Shown here piece after piece: positions 9,293 through 21,047 of a DNA stretch of 64,000 bases (positions within the stretch are counted from its first letter, which is position 1; each line of letters starts with the position of its first letter). This DNA comes from Spirochaetales bacterium (GTDB taxonomy: Bacteria > Spirochaetota > Spirochaetia > SZUA-6 > RPPD01), in the NCBI GenBank assembly GCA_016929065.1, contig JAFGJO010000038.1, forward strand, positions 62,001 to 126,000. The letters are read 5' to 3'. A program made the position numbers and the translations under genes. Under the pieces are notes generated by a model that saw nothing but the letters and a program-made list of their open reading frames with translations, was not told the origin of the DNA and searched no databases.

Positions 9293-10582
9293 GGGACACC
9301 GAGTCTTCACCCTGTCCCGTTATATCGCCAGGGAATTTCTCATATCGTTCACGGTGGCATTTTTGTTTTTCTTCTTTATTTTTTTCGTAAATAATCTTTT
9401 ATTGCTTATACAGAAAGAAGATATTCTCTCCAAAAACGTTCCGCTGCTGGAAGTACTCCTGGTGGTCATGTACCGGCTGCCGATTGTCATTCTGCTTGCG
9501 TTTCCTTTTGGAACACTGATGGGTTCGCTCATGGCGATCTCCCGACTTTCATCCGACAAGGAAATTCTGGCCATGCGTGCATGCGGTGTGTCAACGGCAA
9601 GTATCTTCATTCCATTTATTATTATGGGACTGCTGCTTTCTTTTTTGTCGTTTTTTACCAACGATTATCTCATCCCTGTCGGGTACCTTGAACAGGAGAA
9701 GCTGGGAAAAAAAATGTTCATCACCAATCCCAAACTTCATCTGGAGGCGTATTCTGTCCGGCCGCTGGAAAAACAGAGGATTCTTATCGTGACCGGTGCA
9801 GTTGATGATGAATATCTTTATGATGTCGTAATATTTGACCGTACAGATACCCAGGACCGAAGGATTATCAGTGCGAAAAAAGCGCATGTTACCATTCACC
9901 CCGAACAGAGTGATGTGATTTCTTTGAAGCTTGAGGATGTATTCAGCCAGGTGATTGATGCGCAGCAGCATGGACAGTTTGAATACTCCCAGGCGGGCAG
10001 AATGGAATACAACCTGATATTCAAGCCATGGAGTATCAACTTGTCTCTGGGGCCGCTTGAAATGACTGCCCGGGATGTCTGGCAGAAGATGGAAACAAAA
10101 CAAAAAGAAATGGATGTTCAGGAAATTGCAAAGATGTTCCGGGCGATGGAGCAGCGCTATCTGATTGGAGCGAATCTGCGCCAGTTGTCGGAAGCCAATA
10201 CCACTGTGGCCTCGAGTCTTAACCGGGAGCGGAGCAAAATCGAAAACCTTCATACGCAATATATCACCCAGCGTGACAAAAAACTGTATAACAGCGAACT
10301 GCAAAAATATACGCTTGAATTTCACCGGAAATTCGCATTTCCGTTTGCGTGTATCGTCTTTGTCGTGTTCACCTTTCCGCTCGGACTGCTCGCCCGGCGC
10401 AGCGGGAGAATTTTCGGGTTTGTCCTGGGGCTGGTCGCCTCGATCGTCTACTGGGGACTCCTTGTTGTCGGGCATGAGGTCGGATTCAACCAGCAGTATC
10501 CTCCGCTTATCGCCATGTGGACCCCCAATATTATTGTTTTCCTGGCAGGGGTGGGGATTCTTTTTATCTCGAGGGCTCGGCA

Positions 10583-10586
<4 letters not shown>
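9279..10586 (+). CDS. lptF: LptF-type permease of the YjgP/YjgQ family
   Basis: LptF and LptG form the inner-membrane part of the ABC transporter that extracts lipopolysaccharide for the Lpt bridge. The product has two N-terminal transmembrane segments, a large periplasmic beta-rich region with a helical insert (about residues 120-330), and several C-terminal transmembrane segments. The GTG at 9279 was chosen because ACAGGAG lies six bases upstream. The ATG at 9252 is in frame but would overlap dut by 41 bases and lacks a site. The stop overlaps the next gene as ATGA. An adjacent paired LptG supports the call. The substrate in this organism is inferred, since some spirochaetes lack classical LPS. 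Confidence 0.88.
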
Positions 10587-12791
<2,205 letters not shown>

Positions 12792-12933
12792 TATTTTGTT
12801 ATGCTGCCCGGTAATTTTCCTCTTTTTGAAATATATTTGTATCAAAGCGAAGCAGTGTATCGGGGTGTTCATTCCACCCGGGAAAATGCCGAAATATAAC
12901 TACAGCCGAAGATCCGGTGTGAGGAGTGTTGAA

Positions 12934-13704
12934 ATGAAGAAAATTATTTTTGTTTTTTTGACAGGTTTTCTTGTTATTCATGCCGGTTTTACACAACAGA
13001 CAAAAATATACACATCCTGGGAGCCGGAACAAATACTTAGAAAGGCGTTCGAGTATCTTGGCACCCCATACCGTTACGGGGGAATATCTCCAAAGGGGGT
13101 GGATTGTTCCGGATTGGCGTATGCTGTTTTTCACGAAATTGCCGGCGTTAATCTGCCTCGGGGGGTTGGCGAGAGTTATCAGTCCCTGAAGAAAGTCGCC
13201 GGGACGCTCCTGCCGGGCGATCTTGTATTTTTTAATACGACCGGCGGCGCTTCTCACCTGGGGATTTTCATTGGCGGGACATATTTTATCCATGCAGCGT
13301 CTGCCGGGCCCCGAACCGGGGTGATTGTCTCTTCACTTGACGAAAAATATTACAGGCAGCGGTATATCGGAGCGAGACGTATCCTTGACGAAAGTCCCCC
13401 CATGCTTACAATCGAACTGGGTGCCGGAAAAAAAATAAAGGAACTGACCGGGGTGCTTCCCTTGAAAACGCCGGTTGTACTCCTGTTAAAAAACCTCCGG
13501 CAGGACAATGAAATATATGAATATGTAATAATCAGGGACGAAAAGCCCGTTCTGCAAAAGACAATTCGGGTCGCTGTTTCTTCGCCCGAGAGTGTCACCA
13601 TCATCCCTCCTTCAGAGGGACAATGGAAAATTCTCATTAGCCCGGTTCAACAGGAAGAATGCGCAGAAATATCGGTATACATCTCGAAAGGATATCCACA
13701 ATGA
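12934..13704 (+). CDS. Secreted NlpC/P60 family cell-wall peptidase
   Basis: NlpC/P60 enzymes cleave peptidoglycan stem peptides. An N-terminal signal peptide (MKKIIFVFLTGFLVIHAGFT) leads to the catalytic domain at about residues 30-145. The nucleophile is C58 in GVDCSGLAY and the histidine is H108 in SHLGIFIGG. The GTPYRYGG and LLPGDLVFF segments are typical. The last ~110 residues are beta-rich and not recognised, perhaps a wall-binding or regulatory part. The ATG at 12934 has GAGGAG upstream. The stop overlaps murJ as ATGA, so a wall hydrolase and a lipid II flippase are co-translated. Confidence 0.92.
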   Translation: MKKIIFVFLTGFLVIHAGFTQQTKIYTSWEPEQILRKAFEYLGTPYRYGGISPKGVDCSGLAYAVFHEIAGVNLPRGVGESYQSLKKVAGTLLPGDLVFFNTTGGASHLGIFIGGTYFIHAASAGPRTGVIVSSLDEKYYRQRYIGARRILDESPPMLTIELGAGKKIKELTGVLPLKTPVVLLLKNLRQDNEIYEYVIIRDEKPVLQKTIRVAVSSPESVTIIPPSEGQWKILISPVQQEECAEISVYISKGYPQ

Positions 13705-15341
13705 GTACAGATTCACCGGAGCAGCAGACGCCGGCAGGAAGTGCAGCAGGAATTAAAAAAAGTTCACGGACCACTGCCGCAGTCATGATTTGCACCGGAA
13801 TATCCCGAATTTTGGGATTTTTACGGATGCTCGTATTTGCCTACTTTTTTGGCAGTTCAGGCCTTGCGGATGTTGTCCAGGCTGTATTTCATATCCCGAA
13901 CAGTCTCCGGATGCTCTTTGCAGAGGGAGCACTGTCCTCAGCCTATATCCCGCAGCTGTCGAGTGCACTTATCGAGGACCCCTCAGGCAAGCGCGCCCGT
14001 ACCATTGTTCAAAATCTTTTCGGTTTTTTGATTCTCCTTCTCATCCCGCTATTGGGGATGTCTGTTGTCTTTGCACACAAGGTTGTCCCGCTGCTGCTCT
14101 CCTTTAAGGAGGCGCCGCTCTGGGACATGCTGCACCATTATTTTCCGGGCTATTTCAGACTTCCAAAAATGGAACTGGCGATTGACCTGTTCAGGTGGAT
14201 GGTATGGTATCTGTTTTTAATCAGTATCAGTGCGGTATTGCTTGGCGCACTGAATGCACGGAAAGTATTTGTGATTCCGGCGATCACCCCCATTTTGTTT
14301 TCCGTGACGGTTATCGCCTCTCTCTACTTTGTGCCGCTTCCGATTCATTACCGGATGATCGTGGGGATTTTAACAGGCGGAATCGCCCAGGTCTTTTTCC
14401 AGCTTCCGGCGTTTTTTAAAAAGAAATTCACCATACTTCCCAGCTTCCGTTTCAACAACGAGGATTTTAAAAAAATCCGGAATCAATGGATTCCCGTTGT
14501 GGTTTCCGCCTCTATTTTTTCGGTCAATCAGCTTGTGGCAATTTTCTTTGCCTCACAGCTCGAAGTGGGCAGTGTTTCTGCTCTCTCCTATGCAGTGGTT
14601 TTTTTCCAGCTGCCGATGGGCATTTTCGCCAATTCAATTATTACGGTTCTGTTTCCCCGCATGAGCAGACAGGTTGTCCGGAATGAAATCGGGGAATTGC
14701 GGAATACCGTTGCTTACGGTATACGCTACATGCTGGTCCTGCTGGTTCCCGCAACCCTCCTTTTGGTTTTTCTGGGGGAGGACATCATTTCCATCACCCT
14801 TGAACGCGGCGAATTTACTCACGCGGCAACAATTCGTGCTACGCATGTGCTTACCGCATTCTCGATCGGGCTTTTTTCGGCTGGGGGCTTTTATCTGATG
14901 CAGCGATTGTTTTATGCGTTAAAACGGTATTATGTTCCCCTGGTCAATGCAGGAATTGTGCTGCTGGTCGATGTCGGATTTTCCCTGTTGTTGAAAGAAA
15001 CGACACTCCGTGTCATTGGGCTTGCTGCTGCAAATACCATCGCCTTTAGTGCAGGCTTGCTTTTTCTTTTTGTCATTGCCAGAAAACAGCTCGGACGTCT
15101 CGGCGGAAAAAAAATTCTTATTACTGCAATCAAGACCTGTTTGGCGAATATTCCCCTTGTCATTATTATGCTGGTGTATGCATATTTTATAAAAGGCCTG
15201 TTTGTTGATTCCGGTTTCCTCGTCAGGGCGGGAGTTGTGGCAGGCGTTGCAATTGCAGCATTTTTCGTGACTATGGGACTCTGCCTTATTTTTAAGGTAG
15301 AGATTGTCGAAGATATAGTCAGAAAGCGGGTGAGAAAGTGA
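13701..15341 (+). CDS. murJ: Lipid II flippase MurJ (MviN)
   Basis: MurJ is the MOP-superfamily protein that flips lipid II across the inner membrane for peptidoglycan synthesis. The 546 residues hold about 14 transmembrane segments after a ~35-residue polar N-terminus. Family marks include SRILGFLRMLVFAYFFG, the FRRLFAEGA-like segment (here LRMLFAEGALSSAYIP) and MGIFANSIITVLFPRMS. The ATG at 13701 has AAAGGAT eight bases upstream. The gene overlaps the genes on both sides by four bases. Confidence 0.95.
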   Translation: MSTDSPEQQTPAGSAAGIKKSSRTTAAVMICTGISRILGFLRMLVFAYFFGSSGLADVVQAVFHIPNSLRMLFAEGALSSAYIPQLSSALIEDPSGKRARTIVQNLFGFLILLLIPLLGMSVVFAHKVVPLLLSFKEAPLWDMLHHYFPGYFRLPKMELAIDLFRWMVWYLFLISISAVLLGALNARKVFVIPAITPILFSVTVIASLYFVPLPIHYRMIVGILTGGIAQVFFQLPAFFKKKFTILPSFRFNNEDFKKIRNQWIPVVVSASIFSVNQLVAIFFASQLEVGSVSALSYAVVFFQLPMGIFANSIITVLFPRMSRQVVRNEIGELRNTVAYGIRYMLVLLVPATLLLVFLGEDIISITLERGEFTHAATIRATHVLTAFSIGLFSAGGFYLMQRLFYALKRYYVPLVNAGIVLLVDVGFSLLLKETTLRVIGLAAANTIAFSAGLLFLFVIARKQLGRLGGKKILITAIKTCLANIPLVIIMLVYAYFIKGLFVDSGFLVRAGVVAGVAIAAFFVTMGLCLIFKVEIVEDIVRKRVRK

Positions 15342-16681
15342 GAGAGATTATCGTGAAGAGAATATTTTTTCTGGTTGTATTTGCCGTATTCTCGTTTGGC
15401 CTTTCAGCAGAAGAAAAAGATACAGCAGCCATTTTTGAGGAATGGGAAGAAACACTGAATTACGGTATTGATTCTGAAGTGCTGAATGTTATTGCCAAGC
15501 TGCAGGAACGGCGTGAAGAACGTTTTAATGCGGAGCTCGTTGCGGTATTCGGCAGGTCCCTGAATATTGATGTACGAAAAAAAATACTTGAATTCTTTAC
15601 CGAGGTAAAATATGCAGGAGCAACGGATGCAGCATTTGCAGTTCTTTCAAATTATGAGGATGAGGATGCCGAAGTTTTGCGGGCAATTGTCCTGTATTTT
15701 ATTGCACTGGAATTTAAAAAAGCGGTTCCGGTGTTCACAGAACTGATCGAGGCAGACAATATACTGCTGGCAGGCAGTTCTATCCGGGCGGTCGGCAAAC
15801 TGGGCGGACCAGAGCAGGGGAAGCTTCTGTTGGAAAAACTGAATGATCCGGAACTCGATGAAAACCGGAAACCCGATATTATTCTTGCACTTGGGGAATT
15901 AAAAACAGCTGAGGCCACTGACGCGCTTCTCGCGATTCTTGAGGATGAAGATGAAAGTCGAATCTGGCGGATGAATGCCTGTGCCGCACTGGGCGAAATT
16001 GGTGACACCCGGGCAGTTCCGGTAATGAAAAAGATATTTTCAGAAAAGGATCCTCTCTTGAAAGCATCTGCTGCTGCAGCGCTTGGAAATTTTCAGTCAG
16101 AAGAAGTGGTTACCCTGCTGATTGAGAGCCTGAAAGACGCTCACTGGAAAGTGAGGGTTTCGGCCTGTCAGGGCCTGGCGCATCCACATGCGGCCAAAGC
16201 CCTTGAGATTCTGAAGTACAAGGCTCTAAAGGATCCGGAGGCCCGGGTGCGCATGGAAGCATTGAAGGCTCTCTCCGGTATCGGCAACACTGATGCACTT
16301 GTCTTCCTGCGTGATTTTTTTGAAGACAAGAAAACCCCTGAGGCATTACGGGAAGTGGTTTTTACAATCCTCGTCGAAGACCATTTGGGCGGGCAGACCA
16401 TTAATATTGTTGAACGTGTTATCCGTGCGGAAAAGGATGAAAAAGACAAACGGATGGTAGAGGTCATTGCAAAAAAACTATCAATAACTGATTCCAGTGA
16501 TCTTCGCGGTATATATGATTTGTTTCTGGAAAGTTCATATTTCGTACTGAGGATTAGTGCAATCCGCGGCATAGTCCGGAATAAATACACCGATATGCGG
16601 GGGAAACTCGAGAAAATAGCAGAAAATGACCCTGCTGACGTGGTCAAAACCGAAGCAAAACAGGCTCTGGAAAAACTGTAG
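15338..16681 (+). CDS. Exported HEAT-repeat protein
   Basis: A signal peptide (IFFLVVFAVFSFGLSA) is followed by about 400 residues of repeated helical pairs of HEAT/PBS-lyase type (for example AVGKLGGPEQG, ACAALGEIGDTRAVP and AAAALGNFQSEEV, each about 31-35 residues apart). Such solenoids bind other proteins; no enzyme motif is seen. The GTG at 15338 overlaps the murJ stop as GTGA, and a GTG at 15353 is an alternative that would trim five residues. Co-translation with MurJ suggests an envelope role (inference). The exact function is unknown. Confidence 0.85.
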   Translation: MREIIVKRIFFLVVFAVFSFGLSAEEKDTAAIFEEWEETLNYGIDSEVLNVIAKLQERREERFNAELVAVFGRSLNIDVRKKILEFFTEVKYAGATDAAFAVLSNYEDEDAEVLRAIVLYFIALEFKKAVPVFTELIEADNILLAGSSIRAVGKLGGPEQGKLLLEKLNDPELDENRKPDIILALGELKTAEATDALLAILEDEDESRIWRMNACAALGEIGDTRAVPVMKKIFSEKDPLLKASAAAALGNFQSEEVVTLLIESLKDAHWKVRVSACQGLAHPHAAKALEILKYKALKDPEARVRMEALKALSGIGNTDALVFLRDFFEDKKTPEALREVVFTILVEDHLGGQTINIVERVIRAEKDEKDKRMVEVIAKKLSITDSSDLRGIYDLFLESSYFVLRISAIRGIVRNKYTDMRGKLEKIAENDPADVVKTEAKQALEKL

Positions 16682-16692
16682 CGTCACCTCAG

Positions 16693-18258
16693 CTATGAAA
16701 TTGCCTGCTTTTTCACCGAATGAAAAATTGCATGAATTTTTTCCAATGGAGAAATATACCTTTCGAATTTTATTGTAAATTCATACCCTTTCTTTGACCT
16801 GGCAGGAATTTCAATATCCAGACAATCAGAAATTGGTCCCTCAACCGCAGGAAAATATTCTTTTTTTCGCGGGATGAACGAGAATGACGTCCCGTCAAAA
16901 TGAAACAGTGCGATCTTTTTGGGAACAGGCACAAGGAAAATCAAAAATGCAGACCGCTTGCCGCCGACCGCCAATGACCTTCCTTTGGGGACACGGTGAA
17001 TGTTCCGGTGTCCGATCTGCCGTTTCTGGAGGCTCACAATCATTTCTACGGCAAAAGAATGGTGTCCGTTCGCATACAGTTTTTTTTGTTGTGCGGAGTA
17101 AACGGTGTTCTCAGCCCTGCTGCCCCCTAAAAGTCTTCTGAACGGATTATCCACCCCGCGCATACGCAGGAAAAGCAAGATGATGACTAGAAATGTGAGG
17201 ATGGCCAATCCAAGCAATGTCCACATCACAATTGACGCAAAGAAAGCATTTATGCCGAAATTGGGCGGTTTTCCCGGGACAAAAGTAAAATTAAGCGTTC
17301 CGTCCCGTGACAATATCCGGTTGTCTCCTTCAAATTCAAGCGAAGCCGGGATGGACTGCTTACCCGGGGTCATCATTTCGGGAAGTTTTACGATTGCCAA
17401 AAGTTGTGATTCCGACCGGGCCGGGACAAAGAGGTCCACTGGCGAAGTGAGAATATTTGTTTCGTTTACAATCAGGGTTTTCAACTGGAAGGACAGGGGA
17501 ATGTCACTGTTATTTTTCATGACAAATGGAATGGAAAATTCCTCGCCGACCTCTCCCAAATCCTGGGGATAAATGACCCGGGGAAGCTTTGCCGTGTCCG
17601 CAAGCAGATTTTCCCGGTCGTCATGAGAAAAATCGGTGATATCGGTATTTGTATCGTGGTTGAAAATATCAAAAAAGGGAGTATCCTGCGTACCAGGAAG
17701 GGGATTGCCGTTTTCATCGGTTGCGCCGGGGATACGCAATATGTGCATTTCCCAGCCCTGTCTTTTTATCTGGTCCGCCTGTGAAAGAAAACGCTGACGC
17801 AGTTCATCTGCATTGGCAGGAGTTTCGGCACCTGGAGGGGGATCATTTATTCCGTCGGTGATAAGGATGACGACTTTTTTGTTTGCTTTCGGACGTGATT
17901 CAGTAAAGCTGATCAGGTCTGAAATTGCCTTCACCAGATTGGTATAGTGGCCATACTGCCAGCGCAGGTTTTTCAGCTGCGACAATTTCTGCCGTATCAA
18001 ATCATTCGTATCCTTGTTGCGGATTACTTCTGTAATTTCGATGTTTGTATCATCGGAAAATCTTAAAAGATGGAATGTATCGCCCGACTGGAGCACTTCA
18101 TCAAGCAGTGCGCCCAGCAGGTATTGTTCAATATCATCATAGCTTTCATACAAGCTCCAGGTGATATCCACCATGACAATCACGTCAATGTTTTCAGCTG
18201 CAGCACCGCCGACAAATACTGCGAATCCAAGAAAAAGCAGGATGAGTTTCTTTTTCAT
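16693..18258 (-). CDS. Membrane-anchored von Willebrand factor A domain protein
   Basis: A signal peptide is followed by a vWA domain at about residues 22-210 and a beta-sandwich-like region. A single transmembrane segment near residue 345 (TLLGLAILTFLVIILLFL) leads to a cytoplasmic C-terminal part of ~150 residues. The metal site is DITWS where the family consensus is DxSxS, so threonine replaces the first serine; a downstream ITDGIND supplies further site residues. The orientation puts the vWA domain outside the inner membrane. The gene starts five bases after greA ends, so it is likely co-transcribed with it. Partner and function are unknown. It converges on the HEAT gene with only 11 bases between stops. 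Confidence 0.85.
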   Translation of the reverse strand: MKKKLILLFLGFAVFVGGAAAENIDVIVMVDITWSLYESYDDIEQYLLGALLDEVLQSGDTFHLLRFSDDTNIEITEVIRNKDTNDLIRQKLSQLKNLRWQYGHYTNLVKAISDLISFTESRPKANKKVVILITDGINDPPPGAETPANADELRQRFLSQADQIKRQGWEMHILRIPGATDENGNPLPGTQDTPFFDIFNHDTNTDITDFSHDDRENLLADTAKLPRVIYPQDLGEVGEEFSIPFVMKNNSDIPLSFQLKTLIVNETNILTSPVDLFVPARSESQLLAIVKLPEMMTPGKQSIPASLEFEGDNRILSRDGTLNFTFVPGKPPNFGINAFFASIVMWTLLGLAILTFLVIILLFLRMRGVDNPFRRLLGGSRAENTVYSAQQKKLYANGHHSFAVEMIVSLQKRQIGHRNIHRVPKGRSLAVGGKRSAFLIFLVPVPKKIALFHFDGTSFSFIPRKKEYFPAVEGPISDCLDIEIPARSKKGYEFTIKFERYISPLEKIHAIFHSVKKQAIS

Positions 18259-18263
18259 TTTTG

Positions 18264-20939
18264 TTACGCCTTTTTAATCTCCAGAATTTTATAATTATAC
18301 TCTTTTTCATTTATCGTAAAGTGAATCTCTTCACCCGGAGCATGATTTACCAGGGCTGTTCCGAATGGTGAAAGGTATGAGATGATATTTTTGGCTGGTT
18401 CAGATTCCCATGGCCCGAAAATCGTATATTCTTCCTCTTGTTCCAAATCCATATTTCTGACTTTTACGAGTGTCCCGAATCCAACCGAAGAGATGTCGGT
18501 ATCACGGTCATCAATTATCTGGGCATTCTGCAGTTCTTCCTGCAGTTTTGATGCGGAAGATTTTAACAGTTCCTGACGTTCAATTGCGGCTTTGTATTCT
18601 GCATTCTCGCGCAAATCACCCTTTTTCATGGCTATGCCGATTTCTTTTGAGTTGTCGGGGATATCAACTTCCATGATGTTTTTAAGGGTTTTCTGCTTTT
18701 CTTCATACCCTCTGCGGGTGACCATAAGACCGCGTTTGACCCGTTCAATTTCCTGTTCACCAATAAAGTGGAATGATGGAAATTTATCCTTGATTTTGTG
18801 TTTGAGATGAATCTTGATTGAAGGATCAAGATATTTGACATCATCAATCAGCGTATAAATCCGGGTGATTGAGTCTTCATCTGCCTTGTCAAGGAATACC
18901 TCAATCTGTTTGTCTGTAAACAAATATTGATGAATTTGTTTGTTTATTTTGCGGTTCAGACTGACTTCGCGCCGGTTATCAATTTCACGGAAAGTGATAT
19001 CCAGCAGATGGACCATGCAGATAAGTATTTTTTCATAAGTGATCTTCAGTTTTTCATACCATTCGGTTGAGAACAGATTTTTCACCAGCCAGACAAATGC
19101 TTCACGGTATTCCCGGTAATGGGTAATGACTGTTTCCAGCAGATTTTCCAGTTCAGCGTCTTTTCCGTTTTCCACAAGTTCATCGATTATAAACCTGCTC
19201 AGGTGATGGCGGAACAACATTGCATAAATTTGGGGCCAGTTTTCAATATGGAGCTTTACCGCTATCAGGAATGCTTTTTTCAGGTCCGGCTCATCAATCT
19301 TGTTGAAGGTCCCGGGAATATCCTCTATATTCGCAAACAGTTCCTGAAACGAGATTTGAATGCCCGGGTTTAAAAAAGGCATTTGTTTCAATATTTTTTG
19401 AACGAACAGGTAGCTGGAGAGAATAAATTCATTTACCGCTGAAAATGATTTCAGGAAATTCACATAATAGGAGAACATGTCATTGAAAAAGTCTGAATCC
19501 GGGTCTGCATGGTCAATAAATTCATTGAGTGTCTTCATCTTGGTGAAAAAGTTTTTTTCTGCCCGGAATTTATTGAAGGTTTTTTCCTCAAAAGAGATAT
19601 GCTTGTCCCGCAGAATGTACAGATCGGGTTTTTCGGGGTCTGTGCCGAAAATCGGATCGGTTTTCAGGATTTTCCTGGCTTCCGTACTCCACCGCGACCA
19701 TTTCCCCGCGGTCAACAGATCCGGCACCAGTTCACTTTTTATCACCTTCATATTTGCGCTGTTGTTGAAACTCCTGATAATGATTTTCAGCGCCCATACG
19801 GGATCTTTGTCAATTTTCTTTGAAAGTTCATCTTTCGGCATGGTGGTTTTCAGTACACGGATATGATCTTCGGCGAGTGTGTTGAGAGCACTGACTGCCA
19901 TCTTCATGGACATCCGGTGATTTTTTTTCTTCTCAAAATCTATGGTAAAGGTATCATCTTTTGCCTCGACAATTTTGCCGATTCCCCAGCTCCGATGGGA
20001 GACATAGTTGCCGACCTCAAAAGAAATGTGCTTTTCAAAATCGGCAATCGCTTCATGTACATTCCTCCAGCTCTGGTTCAGGTTGGAAACACGGATATAC
20101 TCATCCACATGGGGATTATCATTGTATTTTTCCTTGAAGCAGGCGATGAGATCCTTGCGGATTTTATAATCTTTTGAATTGTAGGTCAGCATTCGTTTCA
20201 GAATTTCGAGCGAAGAATCCCAGTCTTTTTTCTCCTGGTATACCGGGAACAGCAGCTCAAGGAGGGCGAGCGCTTTTTCCCCGGTTAATATTTTCTCGAT
20301 TTTCTTTTCAACACTGAAAAAGAAGTCAAGATCGTCGCCGGCCAACTCAATCAGTTTTGCCCAAATGTCCTTGATCTGGGCATAATTTTTCTTGTTGATG
20401 AAACGGTACAGCGCTTTTTTATAATACTCGATTGCGCCTTCGGTATTTTCTTCTTCTTCCTTTTTTTCTGCGAGCGCACGGACAATATCCGCCTCGTCAA
20501 AATCAACGCGGATGAGACGTTCCCATATTTTGAATTTGCTTTCTTCCTCATTTTTATGAATATAGGATTCGGCAAGTGTTCTCAAGGCATATTTGTTTTC
20601 CCCGAAATCGAGGATCCGGTTGCACAGATATTCAACAATATTCCATTTATGGTTATCCGAAAAAATGTTGATCAGAATAACCAGGTGTGAATCATCAACA
20701 AGATTTTTTGTCAGATTGAATATCCCCGAGAGATACAGCGCAATGATGCTGTTTTTTGTGTGCTGAAGATGTTCCTCGCAGAGCTCGTTCACTTTCTCAA
20801 CAGCTGCTGCTGCTTTTGTTTGTTTGATAAGCTCATCGAGCTCCTGGAAATTTCCAATCGTATAACTGTTTAACGCCGCGCGAGTCCATTTTTCTTCGTT
20901 CAGAAGTTCGTTGATGTTTTTGAGTAAGTTTTCAGACAT
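18264..20939 (-). CDS. greA: GreA-family elongation factor with long helical N-terminal extension
   Basis: GreA rescues backtracked RNA polymerase by stimulating transcript cleavage. The last ~160 residues are a full GreA: a coiled coil with the acidic tip in GDLRENAEYKAA, followed by the C-terminal FKBP-like domain. The first ~700 residues are helical, TPR-like repeats with no catalytic motif, plus a short basic segment near residue 310 (VGNYVSHRSWGIGKI) that resembles a CarD/RapA-type beta fold. From memory, Treponema and Borrelia GreA annotations have the same ~900-residue length, so the fusion is a spirochaetal trait. GAGGG sits just before the ATG. Confidence 0.92.
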   Translation of the reverse strand: MSENLLKNINELLNEEKWTRAALNSYTIGNFQELDELIKQTKAAAAVEKVNELCEEHLQHTKNSIIALYLSGIFNLTKNLVDDSHLVILINIFSDNHKWNIVEYLCNRILDFGENKYALRTLAESYIHKNEEESKFKIWERLIRVDFDEADIVRALAEKKEEEENTEGAIEYYKKALYRFINKKNYAQIKDIWAKLIELAGDDLDFFFSVEKKIEKILTGEKALALLELLFPVYQEKKDWDSSLEILKRMLTYNSKDYKIRKDLIACFKEKYNDNPHVDEYIRVSNLNQSWRNVHEAIADFEKHISFEVGNYVSHRSWGIGKIVEAKDDTFTIDFEKKKNHRMSMKMAVSALNTLAEDHIRVLKTTMPKDELSKKIDKDPVWALKIIIRSFNNSANMKVIKSELVPDLLTAGKWSRWSTEARKILKTDPIFGTDPEKPDLYILRDKHISFEEKTFNKFRAEKNFFTKMKTLNEFIDHADPDSDFFNDMFSYYVNFLKSFSAVNEFILSSYLFVQKILKQMPFLNPGIQISFQELFANIEDIPGTFNKIDEPDLKKAFLIAVKLHIENWPQIYAMLFRHHLSRFIIDELVENGKDAELENLLETVITHYREYREAFVWLVKNLFSTEWYEKLKITYEKILICMVHLLDITFREIDNRREVSLNRKINKQIHQYLFTDKQIEVFLDKADEDSITRIYTLIDDVKYLDPSIKIHLKHKIKDKFPSFHFIGEQEIERVKRGLMVTRRGYEEKQKTLKNIMEVDIPDNSKEIGIAMKKGDLRENAEYKAAIERQELLKSSASKLQEELQNAQIIDDRDTDISSVGFGTLVKVRNMDLEQEEEYTIFGPWESEPAKNIISYLSPFGTALVNHAPGEEIHFTINEKEYNYKILEIKKA

Positions 20940-20998
20940 AGTTCCCTCTTCTTTGTATTCCTTCCATTTCGGTTAAATTGCCGGGTGTTGCTCGTCCC

Positions 20999-21007
20999 TT
21001 TATATCA
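20999..21007 (-). promoter_or_regulatory. Predicted extended -10 promoter for greA
   Basis: On the minus strand TGA is followed by TATAAA (plus-strand 20999-21004), an extended -10 about 60 bases before the greA ATG. A TTGAGT lies further upstream but at a poor spacing of 22. Confidence 0.4.
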
Positions 21008-21047
21008 TGAAACGGGGTCATTGGTCACTCAACATTTTTTTCCGATG

